Positions 1-11,400 of a stretch of DNA of 64,000 bases are shown piece by piece. A model generated the notes under the pieces. It was given only the letters and a program-made list of their open reading frames with translations. It was not told the DNA's origin and did not search any database. The position numbers and the translations under genes are program-made. How positions within the stretch are numbered: the first letter of the stretch is position 1; the number at the start of each line of letters is the position of its first letter. Origin of the DNA: Mytilus edulis (Eukaryota > Mollusca > Bivalvia > Mytilida > Mytilidae); assembly GCF_963676685.1 (NCBI RefSeq), contig NC_092356.1:50059601-50123600 (forward strand). Direction: 5' to 3'.

Positions 1-349
1 AAAACAAAGTTTGTATGTATCAGCTTGGGGATCGGCTTGTACCGTTGTGTATGTAACTATTTGTTATTACACAAGATGAAAGACTTGTTAGAATCAAAGT
101 CAATTGAAAGAAATTGCTAATGACTGCTGATTAATGTTGATGTTTGAATTGTTTTAATTATAATTATACCCGATAATCTTGAAAACTTGTAATAAAAACA
201 TAATCAATCTAGTTGTTTAATACTCATCTGAAGATTTTTCTTTTTTACCGTAGTCTACAACTATTACATTATAATAAAAATCATAAATATTTATTAATTA
301 CATCATTTATATATCTTTATTTCTGTTCCCTATAAATATATTTTTTATT
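1..349. other. AT-rich stretch without gene
   Basis: No open frame, RNA gene or clear repeat border is seen here. The sequence is strongly AT-rich and ends where the GC-rich motif array at 350 begins. Confidence 0.5.
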
Positions 350-450
350 GGGGCCGGATCGACTTTACATATGGGCCGGATCGACGTGGGGCCGGATCGA
401 CGTGGGACGGATCGACTTGGGCCGGATCGACGTGGGGCCGGATCGACCCG
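350..450 (+). repeat. GGCCGGATCGAC short tandem array
   Basis: Six imperfect copies of a GC-rich motif of about 16-18 bases (core CCGGATCGAC, one copy ACGGATCGAC) lie next to each other in otherwise AT-rich DNA. The array runs directly into copies of a second motif, TCAAATCGGCACC. It carries no coding frame. It may be one end of a repetitive module that runs to about 1612. Confidence 0.75.
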
Positions 451-455
451 AAAGC

Positions 456-976
456 GTCAAATCGGCACCCATAGAAAAAGTCAAATCGGCACCTGGTTAA
501 ATCGGCATCTAGTCAAATCGGCACCTATTTAAAGTCAATTCGGCATCCAATAATATTTGATATAATATATGGGACTGGGACTATTATGCTAAGTTAGTAA
601 TTTAAGTATACTAGCATAATAGTACCAAATATATATAGATATTTCTAAAAATGTATTAATTCGATCATGATTTATTTTGTTAAAAAGCATGAAGCTGTAA
701 AAATACAAGTCAAATCGGCACCTGGTCAAATCGGCACCCATAGAAAAAGTCAAATCGGCACCTGGTTAAATCGGCATCTAGTCAAATCGGCACCTATTTA
801 AAGTCAATTCGGCATCCAATAATATTTGATATAATATATGGGACTGGCACTATTATGCTAAGTTAGTAATTTAAGTATACTAGCATAATAGTCCCAAATA
901 TATATAGATATTTCTAAAAATGTATAAATTCGATCATGATTTATTTTGTTAAAAAGCATCAAGCTGTAAAAATACA
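456..976 (+). repeat. Tandem duplication, 269-bp unit
   Basis: Positions 456-724 recur at 725-976 at an offset of 269 with only a few substitutions. Each unit opens with four to five copies of TCAAATCGGCACC-type motifs. It then runs through a palindromic AT segment (a tree of GCTAAGTTAGTA.. and ACTAGCATAATAGT) to the sequence AAGCTGTAAAAATAC. The high identity of the two units suggests a recent duplication. No gene is seen in it. Confidence 0.85.
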
Positions 977-1482
977 AAAGTTGATCATTTAAAGTTTTCT
1001 CAACATTATGTGACTGATGTTTTCATGGTTTTGATAAATTTTCTTTTCAATTAATAAATAACTTTAATCAAGTACATAGTGAAAACACAATGTAACACCA
1101 GCTTTTGTTTCGCATATTTCTGTCATATTTTCACAACTATATGATATAATCTAATAGCGAGAATTAATACACAAACATGATTAGACCACAAAAAGACTTT
1201 TTATGGATATATGTGGTATCAGGAGAAATTAAAATTCGAATGTAAACTATTCAGGTATCCTCATTTCCATTGTGAGGACAAGGATAATAGCACGAAATGT
1301 TAGGTTAAAGTATATAAATTTGAATTTAAAGATTGAACTAGAACATTTTTAAAGATAAACTTGTATCACCTGGTGTAAGAAAATGTGTGTCAAAAAACTT
1401 ATAACTTGTACAAAAACCCTGTACAAATCATAAATTGTACAAAGTTATATTTTGTACACATCATATATTAAACAAATTTAAC

Positions 1483-1612
1483 ATGGGTGCCGAATTGACT
1501 ACATCAAGTGCCGATTTAACCAGGTGCCAATTTGACTAGGTGCCGATTTGACTATACTGGTTGCCGATTTGACCAAGTGCCGATTTAACCAGGTGCCGAT
1601 TTGACTAGAATT
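1483..1612 (-). repeat. Inverted array of the TCAAATCGGCACC motif
   Basis: Six or seven copies of the reverse complement of the motif at 456-810 (GGTGCCGATTTGAC and variants) stand here in opposite orientation. The two arrays therefore bracket about 0.7 kb of AT-rich DNA as multi-copy inverted arms. This is the layout of a small foldback-like element, but no target-site duplication was found. Confidence 0.7.
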
Positions 1613-2071
1613 CTTAGACGACAACGTAGTGAAGTTAAAACTATGTACATGCAAGGAATTGTATATTTTAATAAACAATTCCTTGGTACAGGATTTGACA
1701 CCATTTAAATGTACATCTACTTACTACATTTACATGGGTAATCCGTAAAGGGTCGGTTGACCCATCACCCAAATAATATGATAAAATTAAAGTGAAGAGA
1801 ACCGCACATGTAAGCAGTTCTCTGAAAGAGTCGACTGTCTTTGAATTGACAACTGTATCTGTATCGTAACGTCGAAGGTACCAATACTGACTTTTACTCG
1901 ACGGGAGAGAGAGCGCCTATTGACGGCGTTGGAGAGCTGTTTTGAAGCTCTCAACTGACTTGGCGCACATGCACTATTGCTTCTTCCAGTTGGTTCCAAT
2001 GAATCACAGTCTTGACAAAGAATGAGGTCAAGAATGAGTTCTTAAATTGTTTAGTTTTACAGTTTATAGTT
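1613..2071. other. Interval without recognised feature
   Basis: A short minus-strand open frame of 70 codons lies at 1787..1999. It has no recognisable motif and no splice context, so I treat it as chance. Nothing else is seen. Confidence 0.4.
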
Positions 2072-2075
2072 TCAA

Positions 2076-2740
2076 TTGCCTTTGAGTTGTTTTTTTACTG
2101 AGTTGTTAACTATGTTTGTGCTCTCAAAGTCTACAAAGCGTGTCGGTTTGATTATCCTTTTGGTTTTGCTTTTTACCAAAAATTCGTCAGGTTTGATAGC
2201 TGGGACCAAACCCTCAACCACTTTGTACAGAAATACCAGTCTTTGGCTTGTTCTTCTGAACTGTAGGTTTTCAAATTCCAGCACTGTTAGCATTTTGGTC
2301 ACCAATCCTTCTTCTCTTGATTTATAGTCCCCTGTGATGAATCGGGTTGCTCTTCTTTGGATTCTTTCTAATTGGTTGATGTTGTTTGATGTATAAGGGT
2401 CCCATACAATTGCCCCATATTCCATCGTAGATCTCACTAATGAAATGTATGCTGTTTTCTTGCAGTCTTTCGGGCAGAATCTTAGGTTGCGTCTAAGAAA
2501 GCCTAGTGTAGAATTTCATTATTTGCTTTCTAAGTTACATTTGAAATGTGGGTGGTCCATTTCAGATCGTCCGATATCTGTAGTTAATGCTCAGGATGTA
2601 ACATTTCTTTGCATTGAAGCGCATACCCCAGTCTTTGGCCCATTTTTCTAGGCTAACCAGATCTTGTTGTAACATTGTGTGGTCTTGTTGTGTTTTTATA
2701 TTTCTGTATAGCAGGCAATCATCAGCAAAAAAAAACTATA
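2076..2740 (-). pseudogene. Non-LTR retrotransposon RT fragment (LINE piece A)
   Basis: Read on the minus strand, this begins near 2730 with the reverse transcriptase active-site box FADDCLLY. It continues with a block of the type LEKWAKDWGMRFNAKKC and reaches the typical C-terminal block LVRSTMEYGAIVWDP, followed by LERIQRRATRFITGDY. The last 121 residues are open from 2437 to 2072; upstream parts have stop codons and frame breaks, for example after YRYRTI. The order and motifs match the RT and C-terminal domain of CR1/Jockey-like LINEs. No endonuclease or 5' part is present, so this is a dead, 5'-truncated copy. Confidence 0.85.
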
Positions 2741-3124
2741 ACTATAGTTGGTAGGAGATTCCATTGCGTTATTGTGTACGGGAAAAATGAAAATCTGTAC
2801 GACCTTTAGATGTATAAATATGTCTGAAGGTATGTGAATGATGTTTTCTGGTTCTTGAATCTGATGGAATGAGAACTGACTGTGCTAGATGGTATACCCG
2901 GTAGCAACAAGATGACGTGTGATCTTTTAACCAGGCGTGTATCGGTAATCTGCGTTGTGCAAGTTGTGGCTAGTGTAATGATCATGTTTAATACACTGCT
3001 GTGTTATGATACCTGTTGCAGGCATACTGAGCAGCTCTATCTAGATCTCCTTTTGACCATCTCTATCTTAGAGATAGATTCTGAAGTGCGGGAGTCATAA
3101 ATCAAAGAAAAGTATTCACTATTT
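2741..3124. other. Interval between two LINE pieces
   Basis: It separates two minus-strand LINE fragments of apparently different subfamilies. The plus-strand frame at 2882..3100 shows no known domain. It may be degraded LINE sequence, but I cannot show this. Confidence 0.3.
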
Positions 3125-3990
3125 TCACTTAGCAGATGTAACAGTTTCTAAAATATGATTGTGAAGAATGTAGTTATGTTGCAAAGGTTGACGTTTAGTT
3201 GTGACAGAGAGAACAGTACACTTGTTTGGGTGGAAGGCCATAAGCCAGTCAACTTCCCATTTTGCTGCTGCATCAAGATCAGCTTCCAGTTTGAAGCAGT
3301 CATCCTGGAAATTAACTGACATGTATATGATACTGTCATCATCACTGAATAATCTTAGTTTGCTATGAATAAGGTAGTCTGTAAAGTCACTGATATAGAC
3401 CAAGAATAGGACTTGAACTAATAACCCCAAAGGTGACTGGAACTGTGCTTGATAATCTTACCTCCATAACAACTGTCTGAGTACGGTCGGAGAGAAATGC
3501 AGAGATCCAGTTTAATGTGTTTCCATTAATGCCAAAATGATTTAATATATAGAGTAAGTGACGATGTCGAACTTTGTCAAAGGCTTTTGCAAAGTACATT
3601 ATTATAAGATCTGTTTGTGTGTTTGAATTGTTTGTGGTTTGAAGTTCATGGTTGAAGGAGAGAAGATGTGTTTCGCAAGATCGAGTGACGAAGTTCGTAC
3701 AAGATATTATTTGATTCAAGATGTTTCATGATGTGTGACGTAACTATGTGCTCCAATAACTTGCAGCAAATACAAAGTTAATGAGATTGGTCTATAGTTG
3801 ACCGGTTTATGTTTGTCCCCCTTTTTGTATGCCGATGCAACTCTAGCGTTTTTCCAGTCGTTGTGATGTAAGATTTCGGGAAATAAGGTAAAGAATATTG
3901 ATGCGATATGTGCTGTCTGCATTTCTTTGAGTAAAGCGGTCATTGATGTTATCTGGGCCGGTGTCTTCATGAGGGTTGAACTTATTTAAT
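3125..3990 (-). pseudogene. Non-LTR retrotransposon RT fragment (LINE piece B)
   Basis: Three consecutive minus-strand frames together read as the RT domain of a CR1/Jockey-like LINE. The first, 3970-3716, has DWKNARVASAYKKGDKHKPVNYRPISL (a motif of RT domain 1). The second, 3719-3387, has SCETHLLSF and then MYFAKAFDKVRHRHLL with the first catalytic Asp, followed by LNWISAFLSDRTQTVV. The third, 3430-3125, has RLFSDDDSIIYM in place of the usual F/Y-A-D-D box, then AAKWEVDWLMAFHPNKC. The frames are joined only through frameshifts and the YADD box is altered, so it is inactive. It abuts piece A but overlaps it in content, so the two come from separate insertions. Confidence 0.85.
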
Positions 3991-4067
3991 AGCTTTTCAA
4001 TCCATTTTGATGTTATATGTAATTCAAGCTACTGATTTAAGGATGTGTTCTGATGCCCTTGTTTGGT

Positions 4068-4245
4068 CCATTTGTTATTGGGGTAAATACAGATTATAAT
4101 TTTGGTCCTTAATGCTCTTCAACTTCGTACTTTATTTGGCCTTTTTAACTTTTTTGGATTCGAGCGTCACTGATGAGTCTTTTGTAGACGAAACGCGCGT
4201 CTGGCGTATATACAAAATTTAGTCCTGGTATCTATGATGAGTTTA
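4068..4245 (+). mobile_element. SINE-like interspersed repeat, Meta-type copy 1
   Basis: It contains the conserved block GAGCGTCACTGATGAGTC, followed by GACGAAACGCGCGTCTGGCG, and ends in ATCTATGATGAG. Related copies lie at 34750..34905 (+), 34955..35075 (-), 62265..62325 (-) and 63885..63955 (+). From memory this block is widespread in bivalve genomes and resembles the core of MetaSINEs; the family name is an inference. Confidence 0.65.
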
Positions 4246-4640
4246 TTCACCTTTGTTTCACTTTGAATGTTGACATTCTTTTCTTTAATTGCTGATGACG
4301 ACTTATACATGTATGCGTTACCAATTTCTATAGCTACTAGTAGTGAAGATTATTGAAGGTCACGTGAATATGGATCCAATGAGGTCAAATTGTTCACTTG
4401 CAAGTGAATAAATCTTCAGCGATGTTTATTAGCTTATTTTGATTAAATTGAACTAAACTGGCTGTTAAAAGCAAATTATTTTGTCACTATTTCACTTTCA
4501 TTAGTGATTGAACCGGAACAAATCAGATTTTTCTTTTCTTTTAGACTCGTAACTAATGTACCTTTAAAGCTTCACAACAAATTATTTCGATCACAATTGG
4601 TGCTATTCATCCAAGTCGTATTTGAAGTAAAGTATCTTTG
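4246..4640. other. Interval without recognised feature
   Basis: This is AT-rich DNA downstream of eIF5A copy A. No open frame or repeat border could be supported. Confidence 0.4.
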
Positions 4641-4649
4641 CTAGCTAAT

Positions 4650-4815
4650 GGTTAAGATCTTGTCCTCCTGAGATAGCCATGTGTTACGATCTATTCCTCT
4701 CGATAGCCATGTGTTTTGATCTTGTCCTCTCGACAGCCAAGTGTTACGATCTAGTCCTCTCCTAAGGCGGGGACGGGATCTCCTAAGGCGGGGACTGGAT
4801 CGTAACTCTTGGCAA
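4650..4815 (+). repeat. Degenerate ~32-bp tandem repeat
   Basis: About four imperfect units of the pattern GATCTTGTCCTC..GATAGCCATGTGTTAC are followed by two copies of TCTCCTAAGGCGGGGAC. A partly complementary segment (GATCGTAACTCTTGGCAAGAGGA) follows and could fold back on the array. Its function is unknown. Confidence 0.6.
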
Positions 4816-5178
4816 GAGGAGATGGAAGAAAAGATATGATCACTAACAAATAGAAAGTACTAGTAATGACAATGAATTACATGCCAGACTCGACACTTAC
4901 TATCTTTCATCTTTAACCAAGAATATGCTATTAAAGAAGTAAAAAAAATGATGAGTGTAATAATTTTATTTAAATTAGAAGATAGAATGTGTGATTAGAT
5001 AAAAGAATAAGAAACTTTTTTTCTCTCTCTCCACTTGTTGTTACTTCCCCATGTTTCCTTCACAAAAACTCCTCGCCGAAGAGTTAATTATATATGTGAT
5101 CCGGTTGTGATCCTCGTTAGGAATTTGTATGATCCTATTGGGATAGAATTAGTGATGAGTATAATAAAGATAAAAATG

Positions 5179-8146
5179 TCAAGGTTGTTTAATAGCCTTC
5201 ATTGCTATGACCTTCTCCTCATCCATAGCACTGATGACGGAGACCTGAAAATAAAAACAAAACAAAGATGAGAATATGTGTTATCTTTTTAATTTCAGGT
5301 CAAGTATGTAGAATCAAATTACATGGGGGTACGTATACTAGCAGTAGGGGTAATCATACACAAATTATTTTCATTTGTTGCTACGCATGGTTATTTTTGT
5401 TCACTTTTATTCACATTTGTTAACTAGATTTTGTGCTGCAGAATATTCATTCACATCTCGTTTTGTTCAAAGATTTTTTTCAGTTCTTACCAGGCCAAGT
5501 TATTCATAGTTAAAATCTCTCCCCCCTTTTTTCCACTGAAAAAATAAATGGCCGGTCCGTTTCCTTACCTAAATTGTACATAACTTGACAATGAAAAGAT
5601 CGTAACATGATTCTTTTGACAGTATTCGAGTGCTTAAAATTGTTAGCTGTCGTTTGTGAAAATCAATTTTAACTGCCTCAAAAGAAACAAAACTTTTTTT
5701 ACTGAGACAAGTGCCTGTAGTAAGGTATGTGCGCTAGAAGTGAGTTATATGATGTTATGTGCAGGGCATCATTTCCAAATTTTACTGTTTGTGAAAATTC
5801 AATTGTTTGAGTTGTTTCGTCTATTTTAAAAGTAGTGTCTGAGAAAAGTGTGCAGTGTTCGCTCAAAATCATTCAAAATATTGAAAATTCAAAGTATCGG
5901 CAAACAGGAAGTAAGTTGCACAATTGCACAGGAGTTTGAAATCTTAGCAATAAAGGTGTATAAATATGCCTTACTCGACAATCACAATGTGCCAAACTTG
6001 ACTATCACAGCTCATAGTCGAGTTTGGTATATCGATCTATACTACTTTATTCAAACTCCTGTGGTAATTTTAAAACAAGTCCGAAAATGTGCCCCGATAC
6101 GTATAACTCATCACGGTAAACCTGCTGGACAAATGTGCAGTCATTCTTTTAAGTAGTTCATTAGAGAAATTGTGATGAACATTTTACTTGTATATATACG
6201 AGAAGACGAACGAACAACTGAACGAACAAGAGGACTGCAAATAATCCCCGCATTTAGAGTGGGGTATAGTCATGACACATATATATAACTAGGACCTAAT
6301 TATGGGAAACATGTACGAAAACGAAAAATATCTTAAACATAAATATATACAAGTGCTATAACGTACCATGAAGTCTTCGTCTTTTTCAAATTTGACCTTA
6401 ATCTCTTTTCCAAGGTCATCATCCTCCTCGATCTTGATGTCACTGCGAAGTTGACCTTTGTCGTCCATGATAGTCAAATATCCATCACGGCTAACATTAA
6501 CAATCTAAATATATAAAATAAAATAACATTGAATTTATAAGCATCGTTATGCATGATTTTAGAAAGTTCGAACCAGCTGTACGATAAGGAAGATTTGGTA
6601 CGAGTGTCGATGAGACAACGCTCCACCAGAGACCAGAAGTTGAACATATAGGACAGAAGTCTAGATCTACAACTGTGCCATTTATCATTAAGCATTGATT
6701 AAGATTAATAGAAAGGTATTTATACAAATAAGCATGATAAATGGCCTTTTGAGTGTACTATTATATATATATATATAATAAGATAAAATGCTCCGCAGGG
6801 TGCCGCCGCTTGATACGACGCAGAGATCGAACCTCTGACAGTTGCGGCAATTATGTACACTATATATCTAAGCTTGATACAGCACTGAATTTGGATTGTG
6901 ATTGAATATTTGACACAACATAGGTAGTCGTATCTGTAAGTTTGTATTGATTGGGGCCCCTAATTCCTAAACGAAATTCAATCATATAGTCAAACCTTCC
7001 TTTTGTGGTATGGACTCTTGTGGTACAACTTCGTACAAAACTCATGCTATGGACTGGAATCTAGAAAAATGTTTTCTTTTGGCCAATTTGTGGTCCAAAA
7101 TTCTTAAAAGGTAAGTGCAATAACACCATATATCTATCTTTAACCTTATGTGTGTGGTATGTAACCTTGTAATACAATTTCTAAGAGATCCGTACACTTA
7201 TACTGACATACTTGAGTTATTGTCTGGAAACCAAATGTTTTCTGACGAAGACGTCTGACATCGTGAAAACATTTTACGAACGCCGTATAAGAACAATTAT
7301 AACAAAACTTCTATTGACACAAAGCACCGATCTGAGAGTACAATTACTGAAAACAAGTTCATGTTCCCTACTTATATTCATGATAATTGGTATTTAAAGA
7401 TATTGTCCCCACCTGATATTCCAGACGTTTGACATTAGGAACATCCATGTTATGGTGTGCTGGACAAATGTCTTCGTACTTCTTTCCAGTGAAGAGATCC
7501 AATCCAATGAGGTGAACCTGTAAACATGACAAATAGAGAAGAGTTGACTCTATAAGTAATCAAAAGGTAACCACTTGTAAAAAGAACGGAAGTGGTTCTC
7601 TGCATAGTTTAGTTGTATTGTCAAATCAACTCATTGTCTACTACACATACGAATTTACAGTGCCAGGATATTACTAATCAGTTATACACATTAGCCAAAT
7701 TTGCTAGTGCAGCACCACATGTAAATTACAAGTTATGAGACATACTCTGTTCTTCACTGATAAATTTACACTTATGTACATGTATATTTTTTTCTAAATG
7801 GATTCTTTATGACGTTATTTGCTGCTCTTAGCTTGACAATCCTTATGGAAATTCGAGCAAAAATCTTGTTCATATATTTGCTATAAAGACGTTCATATTT
7901 CTCTGCGATAAAACATGTGCCTGTGTTTATGGAGGGAAGTATGACCATACCTTTGCGTGTCCATGCTTTCCTGGTGCTGATGTAGACATCTCTACTATCT
8001 TACAAGGACGATGTTTTAGTAGAACATGGCCTCCCTTCCTCAGACTGGAACATTGCTCTGGGTAAGTACTAGATGCTCCAGCATCTCCATGTTCAAATTC
8101 CTCCTCATCATTGATAACAATGGTTGCTGCTGCTTCCTTGTGAGCT
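5179..8146 (-). CDS. EIF5A: Eukaryotic translation initiation factor 5A, paralogue A (start exon not found)
   Basis: Four minus-strand exons with AG/GT borders: 7951-8146, 7413-7517, 6367-6504 and 5179-5244, stop TGA at 5179-5181. They encode an SH3-like domain with the hypusine loop ([18 protein letters not shown]), then [19 protein letters not shown], and an OB-like domain that ends in MKAIKQP. eIF5A binds the ribosome between the P and E sites and relieves stalls in elongation and termination; the Lys of GKHGHAK is the one turned into hypusine by DHS and DOHH. Exon phases match paralogue B exactly (35-residue second exon in both), so the two arose by tandem duplication. Oddities: the loop reads SAPGK, not SKTGK, and the first visible exon has no in-frame ATG. 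It begins one base into a codon after TTTTAG and reads [23 protein letters not shown], so the start must lie in an unrecognised exon further upstream. Otherwise the copy would be non-functional; the open reading frame and intact splice sites argue against that. Confidence 0.9.
6785..6930 (+). repeat. Interspersed repeat, family copy 1 (in eIF5A-A intron)
   Basis: The segment AAAATGCTCCGCAGGGTGCC.. to ..TTTGACACAACATAGG is similar along its length to 11236..11400, including the shared words TTGATACAG, CTGAATTTGGATTGTGAT and TTTGACA. It is a dispersed repeat that lies within the third visible intron of eIF5A copy A. I know no class for it. Confidence 0.65.
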
Positions 8147-9690
8147 CTAAAATCACAGAACTCAAACTTTAAATCGTAGCAGATGCATTTTAAGCAAATC
8201 TGAAAGCTCGGACGAAAAAAAAAAACCTGTAGATCTAGGTATTTTTCAAGTAAAATTTCTCTTTTACTCTTAAGCTTTCTTGTCCCATACCCAAAACGGT
8301 CCCTTAAAATTATATTTTGCCGCATATTTATGTTGTGACTACTAGTATCACAACTTGCTATTCATTACCGATTAAAATAAAACATTATTAAATGTTTGTG
8401 ATCTAAGGTGTTCACGTAATGAGTGAAGATTCTTTTAAAAAGTTGTAGCATTTAAAGCAATCTTCTTTGTTGTATACTCTACAGATATGCTTTAACGTAA
8501 ATGTTTAAGTAAAAGTTTGTGCTGGATGAACTCGAAAACCAAATGCGGTATGCAAGAAAACAGATATATTTAAAACAAGACATTGATCATTCTGGTCCGG
8601 ATATACTTAATATACCTATCGAAGAAACGTCCATTTATTTTAAAATTTTTATATAAAGAGCAAGGAGAAAAATAGATGGATACATCTCACATTGAATGCG
8701 ATACGGATTATATTGTTGGAGTCGCGGGTGATTGGGAAACCCCCTTTTTTCTTCTTACTTGTCCTCATTTTATGGATCCCCTTTTTCTCTATTCTTATTT
8801 CTATAGAAATTATTCAACGCAAACAAGTTTGGGTATGACAAGGAATACTGAAAGATTATTATGTTTGTCTATATATAGCTATACATGAAAATATGTAAAT
8901 ATTTTAATCACCATACCAGTTATCGATTAATTTTCAACGAGTGCCCGTATGTATGTTGTGCAATCAGTGGATGATAGAGAAAGGTTCCAAAATAAAACGG
9001 ATTGAATTTAGTTTTATACATACACAAAGTGGCTTATTTAGTTAATCTTGACATATATTTTCGAGACGATTTGAATTTATTTTTTTATGTACAATTCACC
9101 CCCCTTTTTCTTTTTTACAATTTTCATTTATTTTAAAAATGCATTGGAGGGATGCATACAGTAAATATTAGGTTATGAAAAAGATAAATAAATAAAAAAA
9201 AAATTGGAAACTTTTCAGAATGCAATTTTAATAATTCATTAAATTCTTAAAATGTTAAGCAAAATATGCATCCGATCTTTCCCCGTATAAAAAAACATTC
9301 CCTCTGATTATTTTATACTCTTCTTACCTTGATCCTTTATTTTTGTTTTTCATTTTTTGTCCTTTTCCTGTCTTCCCCGGAATTACCACAAACTGTTCAC
9401 ACTTTAGATATTGGAAATCAGTAATATGGCGTCAATATTCAAGTTGCATCAATATATATAGTAAGTATTGCACAACCAGTTGTAAATAAATTATATTTGA
9501 TAATGAGGTCATTTTTTTATAATCACATATTAGAAAATAAAAATAAAACAAATACAATTACTTATCACCATTGTCTAGGTTTTATAAAATGGAATAAAGT
9601 TGCGTATGTTTCGATGAAGAGGAAACGCCGATATTAAAGATAGATATGCAAAACAATTACCGTGCCCCCTTTGGGTACCTCTTATAATCA
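8147..9690. other. Upstream region of eIF5A copy A
   Basis: The missing first exon and promoter of eIF5A copy A should lie here or further right. On the minus strand the frame stays open from the first exon up to 8325, where a Met codon occurs. The reading [27 protein letters not shown] is low-complexity and crosses a good acceptor site, so I read it as intron. No start exon could be supported and no other gene is seen. Confidence 0.4.
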
Positions 9691-9691
9691 G

Positions 9692-9785
9692 TGGCGGATC
9701 CAGAAATGTTCATAAAGGGGGAGGGGGCACTGAATGCATTAGAGGGGCCGCTCTAGTCATGCCTCCATGTTTCCCTTCATAATCA
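9692..9785 (+). mobile_element. MITE fragment with CAGTGGCGGATCCAG end
   Basis: The left terminus CAGTGGCGGATCCAG, followed by a G-rich run, matches the ends of the complete elements at 21588, 42441 and 43875. The right terminus is missing; the next repeat begins at about 9792. Confidence 0.65.
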
Positions 9786-9791
9786 AACAAT

Positions 9792-11070
9792 TTTTAGCTC
9801 ACCTGGCCCGAAGGGCCAAGTGAGCTTTTCCCATCACTTGACGTCCGGCGTCGTCCGTCTTCGTTAACTTTTACAAAAATCTTCTCCTCTGAAACTACTG
9901 GGCCAAATTTAACTAAACTTGGCCAAAATCATCATTGGGGTATCTAGTTTTAAAAAATATGTGGCGTGACCCCGCCAACCAACCAAGATGGCTGCCATGG
10001 CTAAAAATAGAACATAGGGGTAAAATGCAGTTTTTGGCTTATAACTCAAAAACCAAAGCATTTAGAGTAAATCTGACATGGGGTAAAATTGTTTATCAGG
10101 TCAAAATGTATCTGCCCTGAAATTTTCAGATGAATCGGACAACCCATTGTTGGGTTGCTGCCCCTGAATTGGTAACTTTAAGGAAATTTTGCTGTTTTTG
10201 GTTATTATCTTGAATATTATTATAGATAGAGATAAACTGTAAACAGCAATAATGTTCAGCAAAGTAAGATTTACAAATAAGTCAACATGACCGAAATGGT
10301 CAATTGACCCATTAAGGAGGTTTTTTTTGCCCTTTATAGTCAATTTTTAACCATTTTTCGTAAATCTTAGCAATCTATTACAAAAATCTTCTCCTCTGAA
10401 TCTACTGAGCCAAATTAATCCAAACTTGGCCACAATCATCTTTGGGGTATCTAGTTTAAAAAAAATGTGTGGTGTGACCCGGCCAACCAACCAAGATGGC
10501 CGCCATGGCTAAAAATAGAACAAAGATGTGAAATGTAGATTTTGGCTTATATCTCTGAAACCAAAGCATTTAGAGCAAATCTGACATGGGGTAAAATTGT
10601 TTATCAGACAAATCGGACAACCTGTTGTTGGGTTGCTGCCCTCGAATTAGTAATTTTAAGGAAATTTTGCAGATTTTGGTTATTATCTTGAATATCTTTA
10701 TAGATAGAGATGAAGTGTAAACAGCAATAATGTTCAGCAAAATAAGATCTACAAATAAGTCAATATGACCAAAATTGTCCATTGACCCCTTAAGGAGTTA
10801 TTGCCCTTCATAGTCAATTGTTAACAATTTTCATTAATTTTTGTTAATTTTTATAATTTTTAGGAAATATTTTCCACTGTAATTACTAGGCCAAGTTCAT
10901 TATAGATAATTGTAGCAACAAGAATGTTCAGTAAAGAAAGATCTACAAACACATCACCATCACCAAAACACCATTTTGTCATGAATTTATCTGTGTCCAT
11001 TGTTAATATGCACATAGACCAAGGTGAGGCACAAAGGCTCTCGAGAGCCTCTAGTTTCCAACCACTACTG
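9792..11070 (+). repeat. Composite repeat with ~509-bp internal units
   Basis: It begins with a hairpin-forming end (GCTCACCTGGCCCGAAGGGCC, AAGTGAGC). Two long similar units follow, starting near 9868 and 10377 (both with CAAAAATCTTCTCCTCTGAA, later TGGTTATTATCTTGAATAT). A third, shortened unit follows from about 10860, and the repeat ends at GGTGAGGCACAAAGGCTCTCGAGAGCC near 11065. Open frames inside (for example 10101..10343 and 10570..10782 on minus) are paralogous products of the repeat, not genes. From memory this repeat family is common in mussel DNA; its transposition mechanism is unknown to me. Confidence 0.75.
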
Positions 11071-11235
11071 AGAAAGGGGCGGGCACCCTGTCCCCTCTGT
11101 TATCCAGTCCCTTCTACCGGCTAGATTTTTCACATTAACTAGGTTTTCTTTTCCTTTGTACGTGTTTCTATTTCAATTTGTATTGACATGTTTGCAACGG
11201 CAATTAAAACTAGTCGAACAGAATTTGCATCAAAA

Positions 11236-11400
11236 CAAAATAAAATGCTTCGCTGAGCACAGCCTGATACGACCGTAGAGGTCGAACCCTAAACAGTTGG
11301 GGCAAATTTGGACACAATATTCAAGCTTGATACAGTCTGAATTTGGATTGTGATATAATTTTTGACATAATATAGGTTTCTGACACAAAACAAATGTCAA
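11236..11400 (+). repeat. Interspersed repeat, family copy 2
   Basis: It is similar to 6785..6930 and in the same orientation (AAAATGCTTCGCTGAGCAC.. ..TTGACATAATATAGG). This copy reads on to about 11400 with AATTTGAAAATTTT. Confidence 0.65.

Noticed and set aside
8147..8325. Upstream extension of the first eIF5A-A exon to a Met codon at 8325
   Set aside because: It reads through a good splice acceptor and gives a low-complexity sequence unlike any eIF5A N-terminus.
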